DNA of 64,000 nt from positions 2,097,693-2,161,692 of the forward strand of contig SAXG01000001.1 of NCBI GenBank assembly GCA_012932865.1. The letters are read 5' to 3'. Shown here piece by piece: positions 38,025 through 48,893 of this stretch (positions within the stretch are counted from its first letter, which is position 1; every line of letters begins with the position of its first letter). The stretch is from Amylostereum areolatum. Taxonomy: Eukaryota; Basidiomycota; Agaricomycetes; Russulales; Stereaceae. The notes under the pieces are model-generated. The model worked only from the letters and a program-made list of their open reading frames with translations. It did no database searches and was not told the origin of the DNA. The position numbers and the translations under genes were made by a program.

Positions 38025-38506
38025 CGGTCGAGGCGAATCATACGCCTGGATTTGTAAACGCACTGCGTATTATTTCTGTCTATCACCGTGTGGGAATTTC
38101 TACAGCTGTATAAAGAGCTTGAAGTTGATGAGGTTTCTTTCCGGACGGCGGACGCGAATGGCCCAAGAATGGCCGGTGATGCATGGCAAGTAAAGCCTCT
38201 TTACGTCAGCAGCCGTTGTGTCGTTTTCCCGGGTGTTCTGTCACCGACTCACCAACTCAGTTCACCGTCTCTGCGACATCGAGTTCATCGAACATCTCGA
38301 CCATCCATATCATAATCAGCAGTGCCTTCCCCCATCATCCCCCATCGTAACTCCCTACATCTCTCAATACCATCTTGTTTGAAGGCAGGATGCCGCCCAA
38401 TATCATCACACGCAACGCAAACAGCGTTGCCGCCCCCGGCCGCTGACTGAAGGCCGAAGTGTGAACAGCCTATCATGTTACCGTGTTACCGCCTTCGCCC
38501 AACCCC

Positions 38507-38514
38507 TTTTATAA
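38507..38514 (+). promoter_or_regulatory. TATA-like box of the first phospholipase B gene
   Basis: TTTTATAA about 40 bp upstream of the ATG at 38553, in an otherwise GC-balanced region. Confidence 0.45.
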
Positions 38515-38552
38515 CCAACGTGGACGTTGACGTTGATGTCTGACGTTCCTGT

Positions 38553-41117
38553 ATGTCTTCTCGCATTTTTCTCACCCTGCTGCTTGGTACAATCATCATC
38601 GTTGGATCTTGTGTATGTGCCAGCACTGTCGAGGACTACGCGCCAATCACGAACGTCGCGTGCCCCAACGTGTCTACACACCCTCTCATCCGCACATTTT
38701 CGCCTACAAACCAATCACTCCATCCGGATGAAGAGGCATACATCAACGCGAAGAATGCCACCATTCTACCTGACCAGTGGAGGGCGTGGCTCGGTGACGG
38801 CTCAGCTATAGGATACAACTTGTCCGTATTCGAAGGGCATCTCCCTCGGATTTCAATCTCAATCAGTGGTGGTGGAGAGCGTGCCGCGCTGTATGGTGCA
38901 GGGGTGATTTCGGGGATCGATGCGCGGAATGAATCGGCCAAGACAGCAGGGACAGGCGGGCTGCTTCAGGTGGCATCCTACATGTCAGGTCTTTCAGGTA
39001 CGGGACTGGTCAATATTGCATACTTCGTGAGCTCATTGCCAGTCGTGTATCTAGGGGGCTCGTGGGTCACTGGCTCGATGTACATGAACAATTGGCCCAA
39101 TGTTAGTGACTTGGTCTTCGGGAACGGGAACGATCTTTCCGGCTGGTTGCTCGACCTAAATCTTGTGTCGCCACATGGTACCAACGTATTTGACGATGAG
39201 AACCAAGCATTTTACCTGGACATCGTGGCCAGTATCAAGGCCAAAATTGGGAAGGCTTTGTTAGTAGCCGTCACCTTTGAAAGGAAGAGTTACTGACGAT
39301 CGCTTTTCAGTCAAACTAGTATCACGGATACATGGGCCCGGGCGATTTCCTACCATTTTTTGAATAGTACCTCCCGCAGTAATTTCTACAACAAGCGACA
39401 GTGGCCACGGTACGGATCAATTGTGGTCAAGGATACCCCAGAACTCGGCATATCAGCAGCATATACCTCCGTTCCCTATTCTCGTCGCCGACTCTCGCCC
39501 GGTGGGATCTAATGCCACGAACACGCCTCTTGAATATCTCGGTTTACGAAGTGGGTCTCGATATGTACATGTTCATATTCAACTTCTCTCTGACCGATTG
39601 CCTTCAGATTACACCGCTGGAGTTTGGCTCGTGGGACCCTGATCTTAGTGCCATGGTCAACACTTCCTTCATCGGTACACAACTGAAGAATGGTCAACCA
39701 GACAATGATACTGCCTGTGTCACGGGTTTCGACGAAGCTGGTTTTATGATGGGGACCAGTGCCAGTTTGTTCAATGTGAGACAATTAGCTCGTGCGTATC
39801 CTGAGCGACATTGACCCACTTTCAGGTTATCTTCGATTCCGGCACAACCACCCTGGATGGGCTCGATTCTTCGGACACAGGAGGGTGGGCTTACGCCTTG
39901 GGGGAACAGTTGACGGATGTGCGAAACCGTTCGGACGACGTGTCAAATTGGCCAAATGTAGGTGCCGGATTTCGCTATCTAACATACGTCGATGCTTAGA
40001 TGTGGACCAGCCATTCCAAGGTCTCAGACCTTCCACATTCCCGGACGCTGATCAGCCTTACCTTGACTTGGTCGACGGCGGCTTGAACCTCGAGAACATC
40101 CCACTAGGGCCCATGTTTGTCAAGGCTAGAGGCATGGACTTCATCGTTGCTGTTGACGGCTCTTATGATACGGATAAAACATGGCCGAAGTATGCTCGCC
40201 TTCTTCGTCAGTGCGATGCATACTAATGTGCGTCCTCAGTGGGACCGCGATTGTGAACACGGCGGAACGTCTCTCGACCATACTCAACAGCACTCATCAA
40301 CCTTTCCCGCCCAGACCGAGTACCATGGACGACTTTGTATCGACAGGTGTCAATTCAAGGCCAACTTTCTTTGGGTGCGACCCTACGCAGAACCCGCCGG
40401 AGTGGCCGCTCGTGCTCTACCTACCAAACTCTCCGCCCATCGACGGTAGTAGACCATCAACCAAGTATGCTTTCTTATATTGTTTTGAGGTTAAACTAAC
40501 ATGTTCCCGTTTAGCTCTGCCACGTTTAAATTATCCTACACACTCAAACATGTACAGATATTTCTGGATCAAGTTCACAACTACGACCATTCATGGATTC
40601 ACTCCCGACTCGAAGGATCCTGACCCAAACTGGGGTAAATGTTTACAATGTGGAGCCATTGACCGCGCTCGCTACAAGACCACCCCGGTTACGTTGCGCT
40701 CCACATTCTGCTCGGCGTGCTTCACGCAGTATTGCTATGATCCGAGCAACCCTCCAAACAAATCCCAGCTGGTCAACCGCGATCTAGACTACTACGACCC
40801 GGACCCGGAGACCACGTTGGGAAGGTTCTTCCAGCAAAGCTTTGGGATTATTGCTGGCATCGCCGCCGGTGTTGCTAGTCCTTATTGGTGCCATCATATC
40901 GCTCCTGTGCGTATCCAATCCAAATCTCATCCCTGTTTCATCGTGATTCGCCGTGCCCAAGGCTAACGCCTAACGTTCCGACAGCCTATGGCAACGTCAC
41001 AAAAAATTAGAAGCAAGATATCGGGCAATGAAGGCGTCGCAGGGCGATGACGCCGATGATATACCTTTGCGAAGTTCGAGCCGCGCCGACCAAGGTGCAA
41101 GAGGGAACGTTCAATAG
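38553..41117 (+). CDS. phospholipase B / lysophospholipase, secreted or surface-bound (copy 1)
   Basis: Hydrolyses acyl chains of phospholipids (PLA2_B/cPLA2-like family). Start ATG 38553, signal peptide 'MSSRIFLTLLLGTIIIVGSC'. The oxyanion motif is 'SISGGGERAALYGAG' (around residues 106-110; most relatives have Y or F where this has E). The Ser nucleophile is in 'GLSGGSW', assembled over an intron, and the catalytic Asp is in 'EFGSWDPDLSAM'. Cys-rich C-terminal segments are 'FFGCDPTQNPPEWPLVLYLP' and 'WGKCLQCGAIDRARY'. After removing a frame shift, a hydrophobic 'VLLVLIGAIISLLLW' and a basic, polar tail ('RHKKLEARYRAMKASQG') end at 41117, so the copy is probably a single-pass membrane protein. 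Four +1 shifts: near 39388-39394, 39520-39541, 40572-40582 and 40862-40875. Confidence 0.85.
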
Positions 41118-41946
41118 GCAATTCAATCTCACATCTATGTATTTTGCATCTAATCCCCCTTAAAACTCCCAACTATTCACATCTGGTTGCTTTTCACGTT
41201 CACACCAAGCATCATTCAACGTTATATTGTCGCCTCTGATGAATGAGCGCTGGTTCATAAACGCAGGGTTAGACCGCGCCCGCCCCTGATGCTTTATCGG
41301 AGGGGCTCGTGTTTGATGACAGAAGTCAGTCCGCCGGCATGTAAGATCAGGTAAGATCTCTTGGTTTTCGTCGTCCTCTTATTCCTAGGTATACTGACGA
41401 AGGCTTATCGACGGATTGTCTAGATGCAGATCACTCATTCATTTCTGTGAACTGACAGGTCTTACCATCAACGACGCAGAGTCTGCATGCATGATGGAAA
41501 GCCAACGCGAGTTGAACGCGAGCGCCGGTGTTCCCTGTCATCTATTCACACTGATATGTTTCGTGAGGCGCACAGCTTGAATAAGGGACATTCGGGCTTC
41601 ATGGGAGGAACATGCTCAGGTCCTATATTTATGACAACGCCCCAGCTCACGAGGAACTCGAACCCAACGCCTCCTCGCAACTTCCAAGGCTTCGTCACCC
41701 TGGAAAGCTGACGATCTGTAATCTCAAGAGTAATATAGTTCCTATTCCATCAAACACAAAATCGATCTTCCGGACAGCGCCAATCAGGTCGATCGAGCTC
41801 CGGTGCACATCACAGGGACACATCCGGAGGGCATATAAGCGGCTGCTTGACGCTTTCGCGTGCCCATTTACTTTTTTCTTTCTTCTTCTCTCCTTCCACC
41901 TTTTTTATTTCTATTCTTCTCTTCTTCTTAGTTCCTCTTCTTCTTC
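41118..41946 (+). promoter_or_regulatory. upstream region of the second phospholipase B gene, with TATA box and CT-rich leader
   Basis: 830 bp without a gene. A TATAAG box lies at 41834-41839, about 110 bp before the ATG at 41947. From 41870 to 41946 the strand is almost pure pyrimidine, the layout of a strongly expressed filamentous-fungal promoter and leader. Confidence 0.5.
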
Positions 41947-44356
41947 ATGACTTTGCTTTCTTCTTCCTTTCTTCTTCTGGCGTTGGCCGTTGCCAGCAGG
42001 GCTGATTCTCCGGACGCGTACCAACCATCGACGAAAGTCGGATGCCCCGATTCAAGCACACTACTCCGGACATTCACGCCTGGGTCGCCGGCGCTGAACC
42101 CACAGGAGGTCGACTACGTCTCGCAACGTCAAACTAACGTCATCCCGAACGAGTGGAGGAATTGGCTTGGCGACGGCTCGGGTATTGGGTACAATTTGAC
42201 CGCCTTCGAGGGCAGGTTTCCAAACGTGTCAATCTCAATCAGCGGCGGAGGATATCGAGCGGCGCAGTACGGTGCAGGCGTGGTGTCAGCGTTAGACTCG
42301 AGGAATTCGTCATCAAAGGCGGCAGGGACAGGGGGTCTCCTACAGGTTGCGTCGTATTTCAGCGGGTTATCTGGTGAGCACTTTGTTGATATCTTCGTCA
42401 ACCTCGAGTGCGCTAATGATCTTGGTCATAGGAGGATCCTGGTTGACCTGGATCGCTATATTTGAACAACTGGCCGACTGTACCGGATATGATCTTTGGA
42501 AATGGCAACGACCTGAGCGGCTGGTTGCTCGACTTGAGCCTGCCGACCCCAGGTGGGCGCAACATATTAAACAGGGACAATCGGGATTTCTACGACACTG
42601 TACTGGATAGCGCGCAGCTTAAACTGGACGTCGGACTGTACGTTGTATCTTGGGTCACCTTCCATAAACGTGACTGACAAATGCTGTTCTATAGGAATAC
42701 GAGCATCACGGATATCTGGGCTCGTCTATTGTCCTATCATTTCTTAAATGGCACGACGAGGGACAACTTTTTCTCTGATGAGACTGCTCACGGCGCGGGT
42801 CAACGCTGGTCCCAAATCACATCTCTTTCGGCGTTCCAAAACCACATCCCACCTTTCCCGATTGTTGTCGCAAACTCGCTTCCGAACAACATCAGTGCGG
42901 ATAACGACGACCCTCCATCATTGCAAGACGTTGTATATGAGGTAAAGTCTACTTTTTCAATAAGTTTTTACAAGCCAGAAAACCTGATGCGATAAGTAGA
43001 TCACGCCGTTAGGAGTTTGGGTCTTGGGATCCCAACTTGTCCGCGATGGCCAACCTATCGTTCGCTGGAACACATCTTACGAATGGCAACCCAGACAATA
43101 GCACAGCGTGCGTCACTGGTTATGATCAAGCAGGCTTCATTATGGGGACGAGTGCGTCGTTGTTCAACGTACGTATGAAACTGGTCCCTCCGGTCACCCA
43201 TTTGCTCAAGCGCCAGTTGCCTGTGCGCAGATTATATTGGACATGGGCGACGAGAAGGTCGACGGTTTTGATTCGGATGATTCGAGCGGCTTTTTCAACA
43301 TAATCCGACGCCTGTTCCGACGTGTCAGCTCCCGAGGGAACGACGTCGCCAACTGGCCAAACGTATGTCATGCGCTGTGTGATGAAGCTTTGCCTATCCT
43401 GACCGTTCTTTAGCCATTCCAGGGGCTTAGTTCATCCACGTACAAGGACACCGATTCTGAATTCCTCTCTCTGGTCGACGGCGGAGAAAACCTTGAGAAC
43501 GTACCTATTGGGCCCATGTTCCTGAGGGCGCGCAACATGGACTTTATCGTCGCGGTCGACGGATCCAACGACACGACTGCTGTGTGGCCGAAGTACGCGT
43601 TTCTTTGTGTCGCAGTCCACTACACCTGACTGACGTTATTGTAGCGGAACGTCGCTTCTCATGACATCGCAGCGCCTCGCTTCCGTCCTATCGTCGACGC
43701 ACCACTCGTTCCCGCCCATTCCTGGGAGTGCAGATGACTTTGTTTCTACTGGCACCAATCTTCGCCCCACGTTCTTTGGTTGCGACCCTGCGCAAAACCC
43801 TCCGGAGTGGCCGCTGGTGCTTTACCTGCCCAACGCTCCCCCCTTTAATGGTAGTCGCCCTGTGACCAAGTAAGTGTAGGTTTCGAGGCGTGAAGCTTCG
43901 GCGCTGATACATTTTACACCCAGCTCTGGCACCTTCCAGCTCCAGTACTCCCTCGAACACACTCAAGCATTCCTTGACCAGACACATAACAACACCATCA
44001 GTGGCTTCGTCCCCAACTCAAATTCCGCCGACCCCAACTGGGGTAAATGCTTGCAATGCGGTGCCATCGATCGCGCGCGATACAAGAGCAACCCTGTTGT
44101 CCCGCGCTCGGACTTCTGCACCACCTGTTTCCAGCAGTATTGCTACAATTCCAGCTCGCCACCGAGCGCGTCGCAGCTCCCGAACAGGAACCTCGAATTT
44201 TTGAACCTTTCGGCGGACGCAGGGATTCGCGGTATAGGTGTGCACTTGGGTGTTGTAGTTGGCGTTGCCGTCGGGTTGGTCAGCTTCATGTGAGTTTCAC
44301 AATGTCACTTTGTTGGTGGGACATTCTAACGAACTCCTTCCTTAAACAGGTTGTGA
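41947..44356 (+). CDS. phospholipase B / lysophospholipase, secreted (copy 2)
   Basis: Tandem paralogue of the preceding gene, same strand and similar exon plan. Start ATG 41947, signal peptide 'MTLLSSSFLLLALAVASRAD'. Motifs: the canonical 'SGGGYRAAQYGAG' (residues about 99-111), 'GLSGGSWLT' over an intron, 'VVYEITPLEFGSWDP', 'TGYDQAGFIMGTSASLFN', and the Cys-rich 'FFGCDPAQNPPEWPLVLYLP' and 'WGKCLQCGAIDRARY'. It ends in a hydrophobic 'VHLGVVVGVAVGLVSFML' with no cytoplasmic tail, as in a GPI-anchor signal; the stop is at 44356 after a last intron, or at 44293 if that intron is retained. Two +1 shifts: near 42446-42450 and 43013-43015. Confidence 0.87.
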
Positions 44357-45334
44357 GCACTGACTCCAGTTGAAGGGATGAGATGCTCTTCAGTCAGAGC
44401 ACCTTTATAACCCTTCTTTGATTGGGCTCCACCGCTCCCTATAATACTTATTCATCTTTCACTTCAATTCCCCAGACATTTTTCTCGGGACATGGAATGT
44501 AGATGCTCGTTTCATTTCTGGTGTTGGGTGAGCCTCGATGCCCGCCTCTGCTTTGTGGCGGAGCACCTCAATCAGTTGGGGTTATCTCAATACTAGGTGG
44601 TCTATGTTCTTTAAACTCGGCAGTGAGCTTAGTGATGGTGAACAGCGAATGTCGAACTCGACAAGGAGAATGAGTGTGACATAACCCGTTCCCAACTCAC
44701 ACGGTCTTTCATATTAACATAGAGTCTCTGTGCACCCCTTTGCAAGAATGTCCAGACAGCTACCTACGGTGCGGCAGCGGCTACGACCGCGGTTGTGATG
44801 TTATTGATGGCTTATGAGGCCTGGTGGGTCTTTTTGTCCGTTACTTGTAACTAAGTGCTGACTTGATCGACGAAGTCGCCTATATAGTATACTATAGCCT
44901 ATAGAGCATAGACTCCTCGTGAAAGACCGGCCCGTCGACGATTTCTGAGAGGCTCTAGTTCAGATTCACAAAGCTAGGCCTGTGACGAATCATGTTAGAA
45001 GTTCAGAACGTGATCATTGCCACACGCACCCTCAATGAGAATGTCATGGACAGGCGAATCAGGGCTCGAGGGCCTCAAAAATTAGGTCGACGACTTGGAC
45101 GCGAGACAATGATGTGGATACTTATCTGTGGTTTTAGCGGTTGTTGAAAAATCTGGTGTTCCTACTTCAGGGGCTCTACTGCAGGGGGACGTGTTTGTTG
45201 CAACTCTGCGAGTTCCATTGCGGAGGGAGTTCTGAATCTCTGATGGTGTTGATGATCGATGTCGATGAGGATTGAGAAGTTAGAAATTAGAATTGGACTT
45301 CTGCTCGAGCCTCGGAGTCGTAGAGTGACAGTCG
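44357..45334. other. AT-richer intergenic region, no gene seen
   Basis: 3' flank of the second phospholipase gene. No open frame over 60 codons with sense, no repeat structure noticed. It leads into the MITE-like element. Confidence 0.5.
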
Positions 45335-46010
45335 TAAGTGTAACTAGCGTTGCACAAATACGAGTAAATATGCTGACCGACCATATTATATCGAATACAT
45401 ATTATTACGAGTGGGAGAAATAGTGTATGTATTTGTAGCTGTACTATATCATATCATAATGGTCAAATATTCTTATTTATTTGTATCTAATTTATATTTT
45501 TTGCCCTGAGCCAGAGGTATGATATGGGCTAAGGCTATGATGGCTATAAGTTATTCTTGTCTGGACATCATGTAGAAGATGAAGTCTGCCATTGTTGGCA
45601 GTGATGGGATGCCGTTGCTTGCTGACGGGATGCTGCCGCCACCGGCGAGAAGTCGTGAGAAACAGCGGCACTTTGGTGGCAGCCTTTCCAAGAATGGAAA
45701 TGAGCCACTGGCAAACCCCGGAGTGTTCTCGCCGTTACCAGAGGTATTGACTTCAATTTGGGTATGTGTTACCTGTCTCTTAAAGGCATCTTGAAGCTCA
45801 CTGGTCAAGTAGATAAGCCTACTTCTGGCATACTCAGAATATAAATAAATATTGAGTCCATAGCATATTGTACTCGTACTATATCATACTGTACCCAATT
45901 ACATTATGGTGGTTCAAAATACACAGCAGCCGTAATATATCGATATTTTTCCGTATTAATATGATTATATTTAAGTATACTCTATAGTTTGTGCAACACT
46001 AAGTGTAACT
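45335..46010. mobile_element. non-autonomous DNA transposon (MITE-like) with target-site duplications
   Basis: The element spans 45346-45999 (654 bp). It is flanked by identical 11-bp direct repeats TAAGTGTAACT at 45335-45345 and 46000-46010, read as target-site duplications. Its ends are inverted: GTTGCACAAA at 45349-45358 faces TTTGTGCAAC at 45988-45997, with a weaker match further in (GAGTA / TACTC). The interior is AT-rich at both ends with a GC-richer core (about 45560-45800) whose short open frames look non-coding. An 8-11 bp duplication fits hAT or Mutator-like superfamilies, but the family cannot be fixed from sequence alone. Insertion lies 46-56 bp from a tRNA gene. Confidence 0.7.
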
Positions 46011-46055
46011 GTAAGTCGTAACTCAGCATGAGGGATGGTGGGATTACAAAAAGAA

Positions 46056-46126
46056 TGCATCAGCCGGGAGTCGAACCCGGAGCTAGGCCATGGGAAGACC
46101 CAATGTTACCGCTACACCACTGATGC
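46056..46126 (-). tRNA. tRNA-Gly (anticodon CCC)
   Basis: 71-nt tRNA without intron. The acceptor stem GCATCAG/CTGATGC pairs perfectly, the D stem is GTGT/ACAT, the anticodon stem GGGTC/GGCCT encloses loop TTCCCAT (CCC at 34-36), the T arm is CCGGG-TTCGACT-CCCGG, and the discriminator base is A. A run of five T (AAAAA at 46047-46051 on the plus strand) directly downstream is the expected polymerase III terminator. Confidence 0.95.
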
Positions 46127-46591
46127 CCATACCAGGAGGCACAGGAGGAAATTATCACTCGAGTCGGAAAACATGGCCGTACTTACATCGTGCCACTGCA
46201 ATGTGCCAGTCGTCGTCGTCAAGCTTACCCGGTGTTCAAGTTACACCTAGAGAAAGTAGTCGATGGAAAGAGTATGATAACAGAAGAGCAAAGTGCTAGA
46301 GGACCTCCTTAGAATGAAGTAGCGTAGGAAATATAAAGCAATGTCTGAGCAGCACCGGCATTCCACTCACGCTCGTCACATCTGCCCCGGGCGGATAGCG
46401 ACGCAACAATTCCAAATGTTATACACAAACTGAAAGCATGCCGTAGATTTTCGGGGTTCATGGGCATCGATAACGAGAAGAATACATGCATGGGTGATGG
46501 TGCCCCAAGGGCGAAACTGCCTTGCTTCCTCTTTCCCTCCCTGCAGAGAGAACAAGACGCGAGCGACATAAACATACAAAGCGTGGAACGC
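46127..46591. other. intergenic, no gene seen
   Basis: Between the tRNA 5' side and the RPL39 3' end. The minus open frame at 46309-46686 is the RPL39 3' flank and a shadow of its last exon. Confidence 0.5.
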
Positions 46592-46928
46592 TCAGATGTT
46601 AAGTTTTGTGCGCCTCCAGTGACGACGCTTGGCGTTGTACTATGAACAAGGCATAAAAAATAGGTTAGGGGTGGTCTTTTGTACAATGGTCATACTACGC
46701 ACCTGGATCTTGGTATCCGTCTTTAGGCGGAACCATTGGGGGATTGGTCTATGAGGGTAAAGATGTAAAAACAGAGAATTCCACTAGCATAGAACTGTTC
46801 ACACACCGGTTCTGGCGCGAGGCCTTAGCGAGGATGCGCTTCGTGCGGAAAGATTTTTGGGAAGGCTACAGGGGAGAAAACTATGAGCTAATGTAGAACG
46901 CGGTGAAGGGACGATTGGAGCTCACCAT
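46592..46928 (-). CDS. RPL39: 60S ribosomal protein eL39
   Basis: One of the smallest ribosomal proteins, lining the peptide exit tunnel. Four exons: the start codon alone (46928-46926), then after a 60-nt intron 'PSQKSFRTKRILAKASRQNR', then 'PIPQWFRLKTDTKIQ', and finally 'YNAKRRHWRRTKLNI' with TGA at 46592. The total of 51 residues equals the family length and the last exon is almost invariant in eukaryotes. All introns are GT..AG. It is divergent from FPR2 over 179 bp. Confidence 0.97.
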
Positions 46929-47107
46929 GGTGTGCGATGAGGGTCGTCGGTTTTCGTCGATGTCGCGGTGGGTATAAAGTTTCTCGATGGTCTGTACATT
47001 CGACCTCCGCTGACGGCATTTGCCGAAGCGACGCCTCACGTGACGTATCTCTCCAGAGTCCACGTCTTTGATGTAAACCAGCCCACGTCGCATCTCTCAC
47101 CTTCGCC
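46929..47107. promoter_or_regulatory. 179-bp bidirectional promoter of RPL39 and FPR2
   Basis: It contains the palindrome TCACGTGA at 47036-47043, running into CGTA so that an E-box and a CRE-like TGACGTA overlap. TCACGTGA-type sites are bound by Cbf1-like bHLH factors in other fungi, where they can serve ribosomal-protein genes. That this is the control site here is inference. Confidence 0.5.
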
Positions 47108-47760
47108 ATGCAGCTTCTCAACTGGCTTTCTTGTCTTCTGTTTGGTGTACTTGTATCAGCTGCGGCTGAACCTCCAAAGCAGCTCCACATTGACACCACG
47201 TACACGCCGGAAGACTGCTCGGTCAAGGCGCAGAAGGGCGACCAGATCAAGGTGCACTACGTGAGTGCTTCGTGGAACTACGTGCGAACTATATCTACTA
47301 ACACGCTTTCGACGCGGACAGACGGGTACCCTGTTTTCGAACGGGAACAAATTTGACTCCAGGTGTGTATCATTGTAGTTCGTGAAGAGGAATGTTGAAA
47401 TGAATGAACGCGCCGCAGCTATGATCGGGGTACACCGTTACCGTTGAAACGTGCGTCTTTACTTGTGCTCATCCATTCCGTCCTCTCATCGTCGTGCTTT
47501 GGATGCAGTTGGTGTCGGTCAGGTCATCCGCGGCTGGGACGAAGGTCTTGTCGGTATGTGCACGGGCGAGAAGCGCACGCTCACTATCCCCTCCGACATG
47601 GCTTACGGTACGTCCTCATTCTTTTATCCTAATGTCACATCGTTTCACACCACTTTCAGGCTCCCGTGGCTTTGGTTCCGTCATTCCGGCAAACTCAGCA
47701 CTTGTTTTCGACGTCGAGCTCATGAACTTGGACGCGAAGCAGCCACGTGAGGAGCTCTAG
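47108..47760 (+). CDS. FPR2: ER-type FKBP peptidyl-prolyl isomerase (FKBP2/FPR2)
   Basis: Secretory-pathway prolyl isomerase. Signal peptide '[20 protein letters not shown]', then the FKBP fold: '[20 protein letters not shown]', '[20 protein letters not shown]', '[20 protein letters not shown]', '[19 protein letters not shown]' and '[12 protein letters not shown]'. Five exons, the first ending at 47259 after 'VHY', all joined in phase, with TAG at 47758-47760. The active-site residues Tyr, Phe, Asp, Trp and the '[13 protein letters not shown]' strand are present. The C terminus 'DAKQPREEL' could be an ER-retention variant of HDEL (xEEL). Confidence 0.93.
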
Positions 47761-47935
47761 ACATCAATGCATCATCCTGGGATATGTATACGAACGTCGT
47801 CCCGATCCTCTTGTATTCGCGTTACAGCCCCTTATTCTTCCAGACCATCCATGCCGAACTGCTGGAACACCACATTCTCGGTCAGGTAACACTTTCGGCA
47901 GCGGGTTCGCTTTTGTCAACACCGTTGTCGACATT

Positions 47936-48232
47936 TTACCCGAATAATGCTCCGTACCTTGCACCGATCAACCGCTCGTATCTTGTCATTGCCCTGGCAT
48001 CGTCGACGTGAAGTTTCGTCGCGTCCATGCGCGCTTGTTTCTCCAGAACCAGTCTGGCGAACAAGTACTGACCCTACATGATATCATCAAGGGTCACGAG
48101 TATGGCCTTAGTATGTCGAAGACGTACATCTGCAGCAACAAGGGTGGTCATCGTCCAGATGCCGACAAGCAACAGCACACGCATGCAGGACGATGGGAAG
48201 GGGTGCTGCTGGTAATTTTCAACGGTGGCCAT
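47936..48232 (-). CDS. small single-pass membrane protein, hypothetical
   Basis: I do not recognise the family. ATG 48232 opens 'MATVENYQQHPFPSSC' followed by a hydrophobic helix 'MRVLLLVGIWTMTTLVAA'. A clean intron (GTACGT ... TAG, about 54 nt) joins in phase to 'GQYLFARLVLEKQARMDATK' and 'RAMTRYERLIGARYGALFG', with TAA at 47936. The product is about 80 residues: short N terminus, one membrane span, and a basic, helical C-terminal part. A mitochondrial or ER micro-protein would fit. The support is the intron and composition only; it is convergent with FPR2. Confidence 0.55.
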
Positions 48233-48893
48233 CTTATATCCACTTGTAAACTTCGATGCTTGCGACCATAGGGTGGCACTTAGCCTGGGAAGGCAGCCTT
48301 CTCTATGCACCAATACATGAATGAGAGGAGTCGAATTGTTGCTGGCCGATTTGTCAAACCTGCAAATGCTTGCAATCATACGGTTATAATACTGTGTGTT
48401 GCTCTTGATCGGGGGTTGCCGCCACCGGTCCGTTTGTGCTGTGTACGTCGTGCCTTCGTTCGTTGCGTTATACGGTACTGGATATCCACCCAGACTGAGA
48501 CTCCCAAGATGCCACACGAGTGAGTTGCAATGCTGCTTCAGGGTGCACCCACAACATGGAATCATCTATGCCTTTCATGGATGTGGATTACACACGTCGG
48601 CGTTCTGACCTCATCTAGTCTCCCCGAGGCAGACGAAATCCTCCGTCAACCTTCGCAAGCTCAGGATCCTACGTATTTGGCGTCTGCTTTTTTTCAGGGG
48701 GCCGTTGCCGGGCGAGTGAGGGAGCTTGATTAGCGCGCGTTGCCGACGTCGGCATATCATGTGCATGTAATTAGATAATAGGGAGAGAAATTATACCGCA
48801 AATCCAGTAGCGTGCAAAGCTTCATTGAACACCTTACAACGCTAGCAATCCTGCTCTCGACACTCTTTTTATTTATTGCTATAGGATGAACTA
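48233..48893. other. upstream region of the helicase, includes a possible element end
   Basis: No gene seen. At 48713-48733 lies CGAGTGAGGGAGCTTGATTAG, similar in inverted orientation to 54887-54911, which may mark the left end of the helicase/DUF6589 unit. An AT-rich stretch follows (about 48755-48800). Confidence 0.35.

Noticed and set aside
35178..44356. A biosynthetic gene cluster
   Set aside because: No backbone synthase, P450 or cluster regulator is present; the genes are independent secreted hydrolases.
44357..45334. Further transposon copies beside the MITE
   Set aside because: I found no second pair of inverted ends or direct repeats in this stretch.
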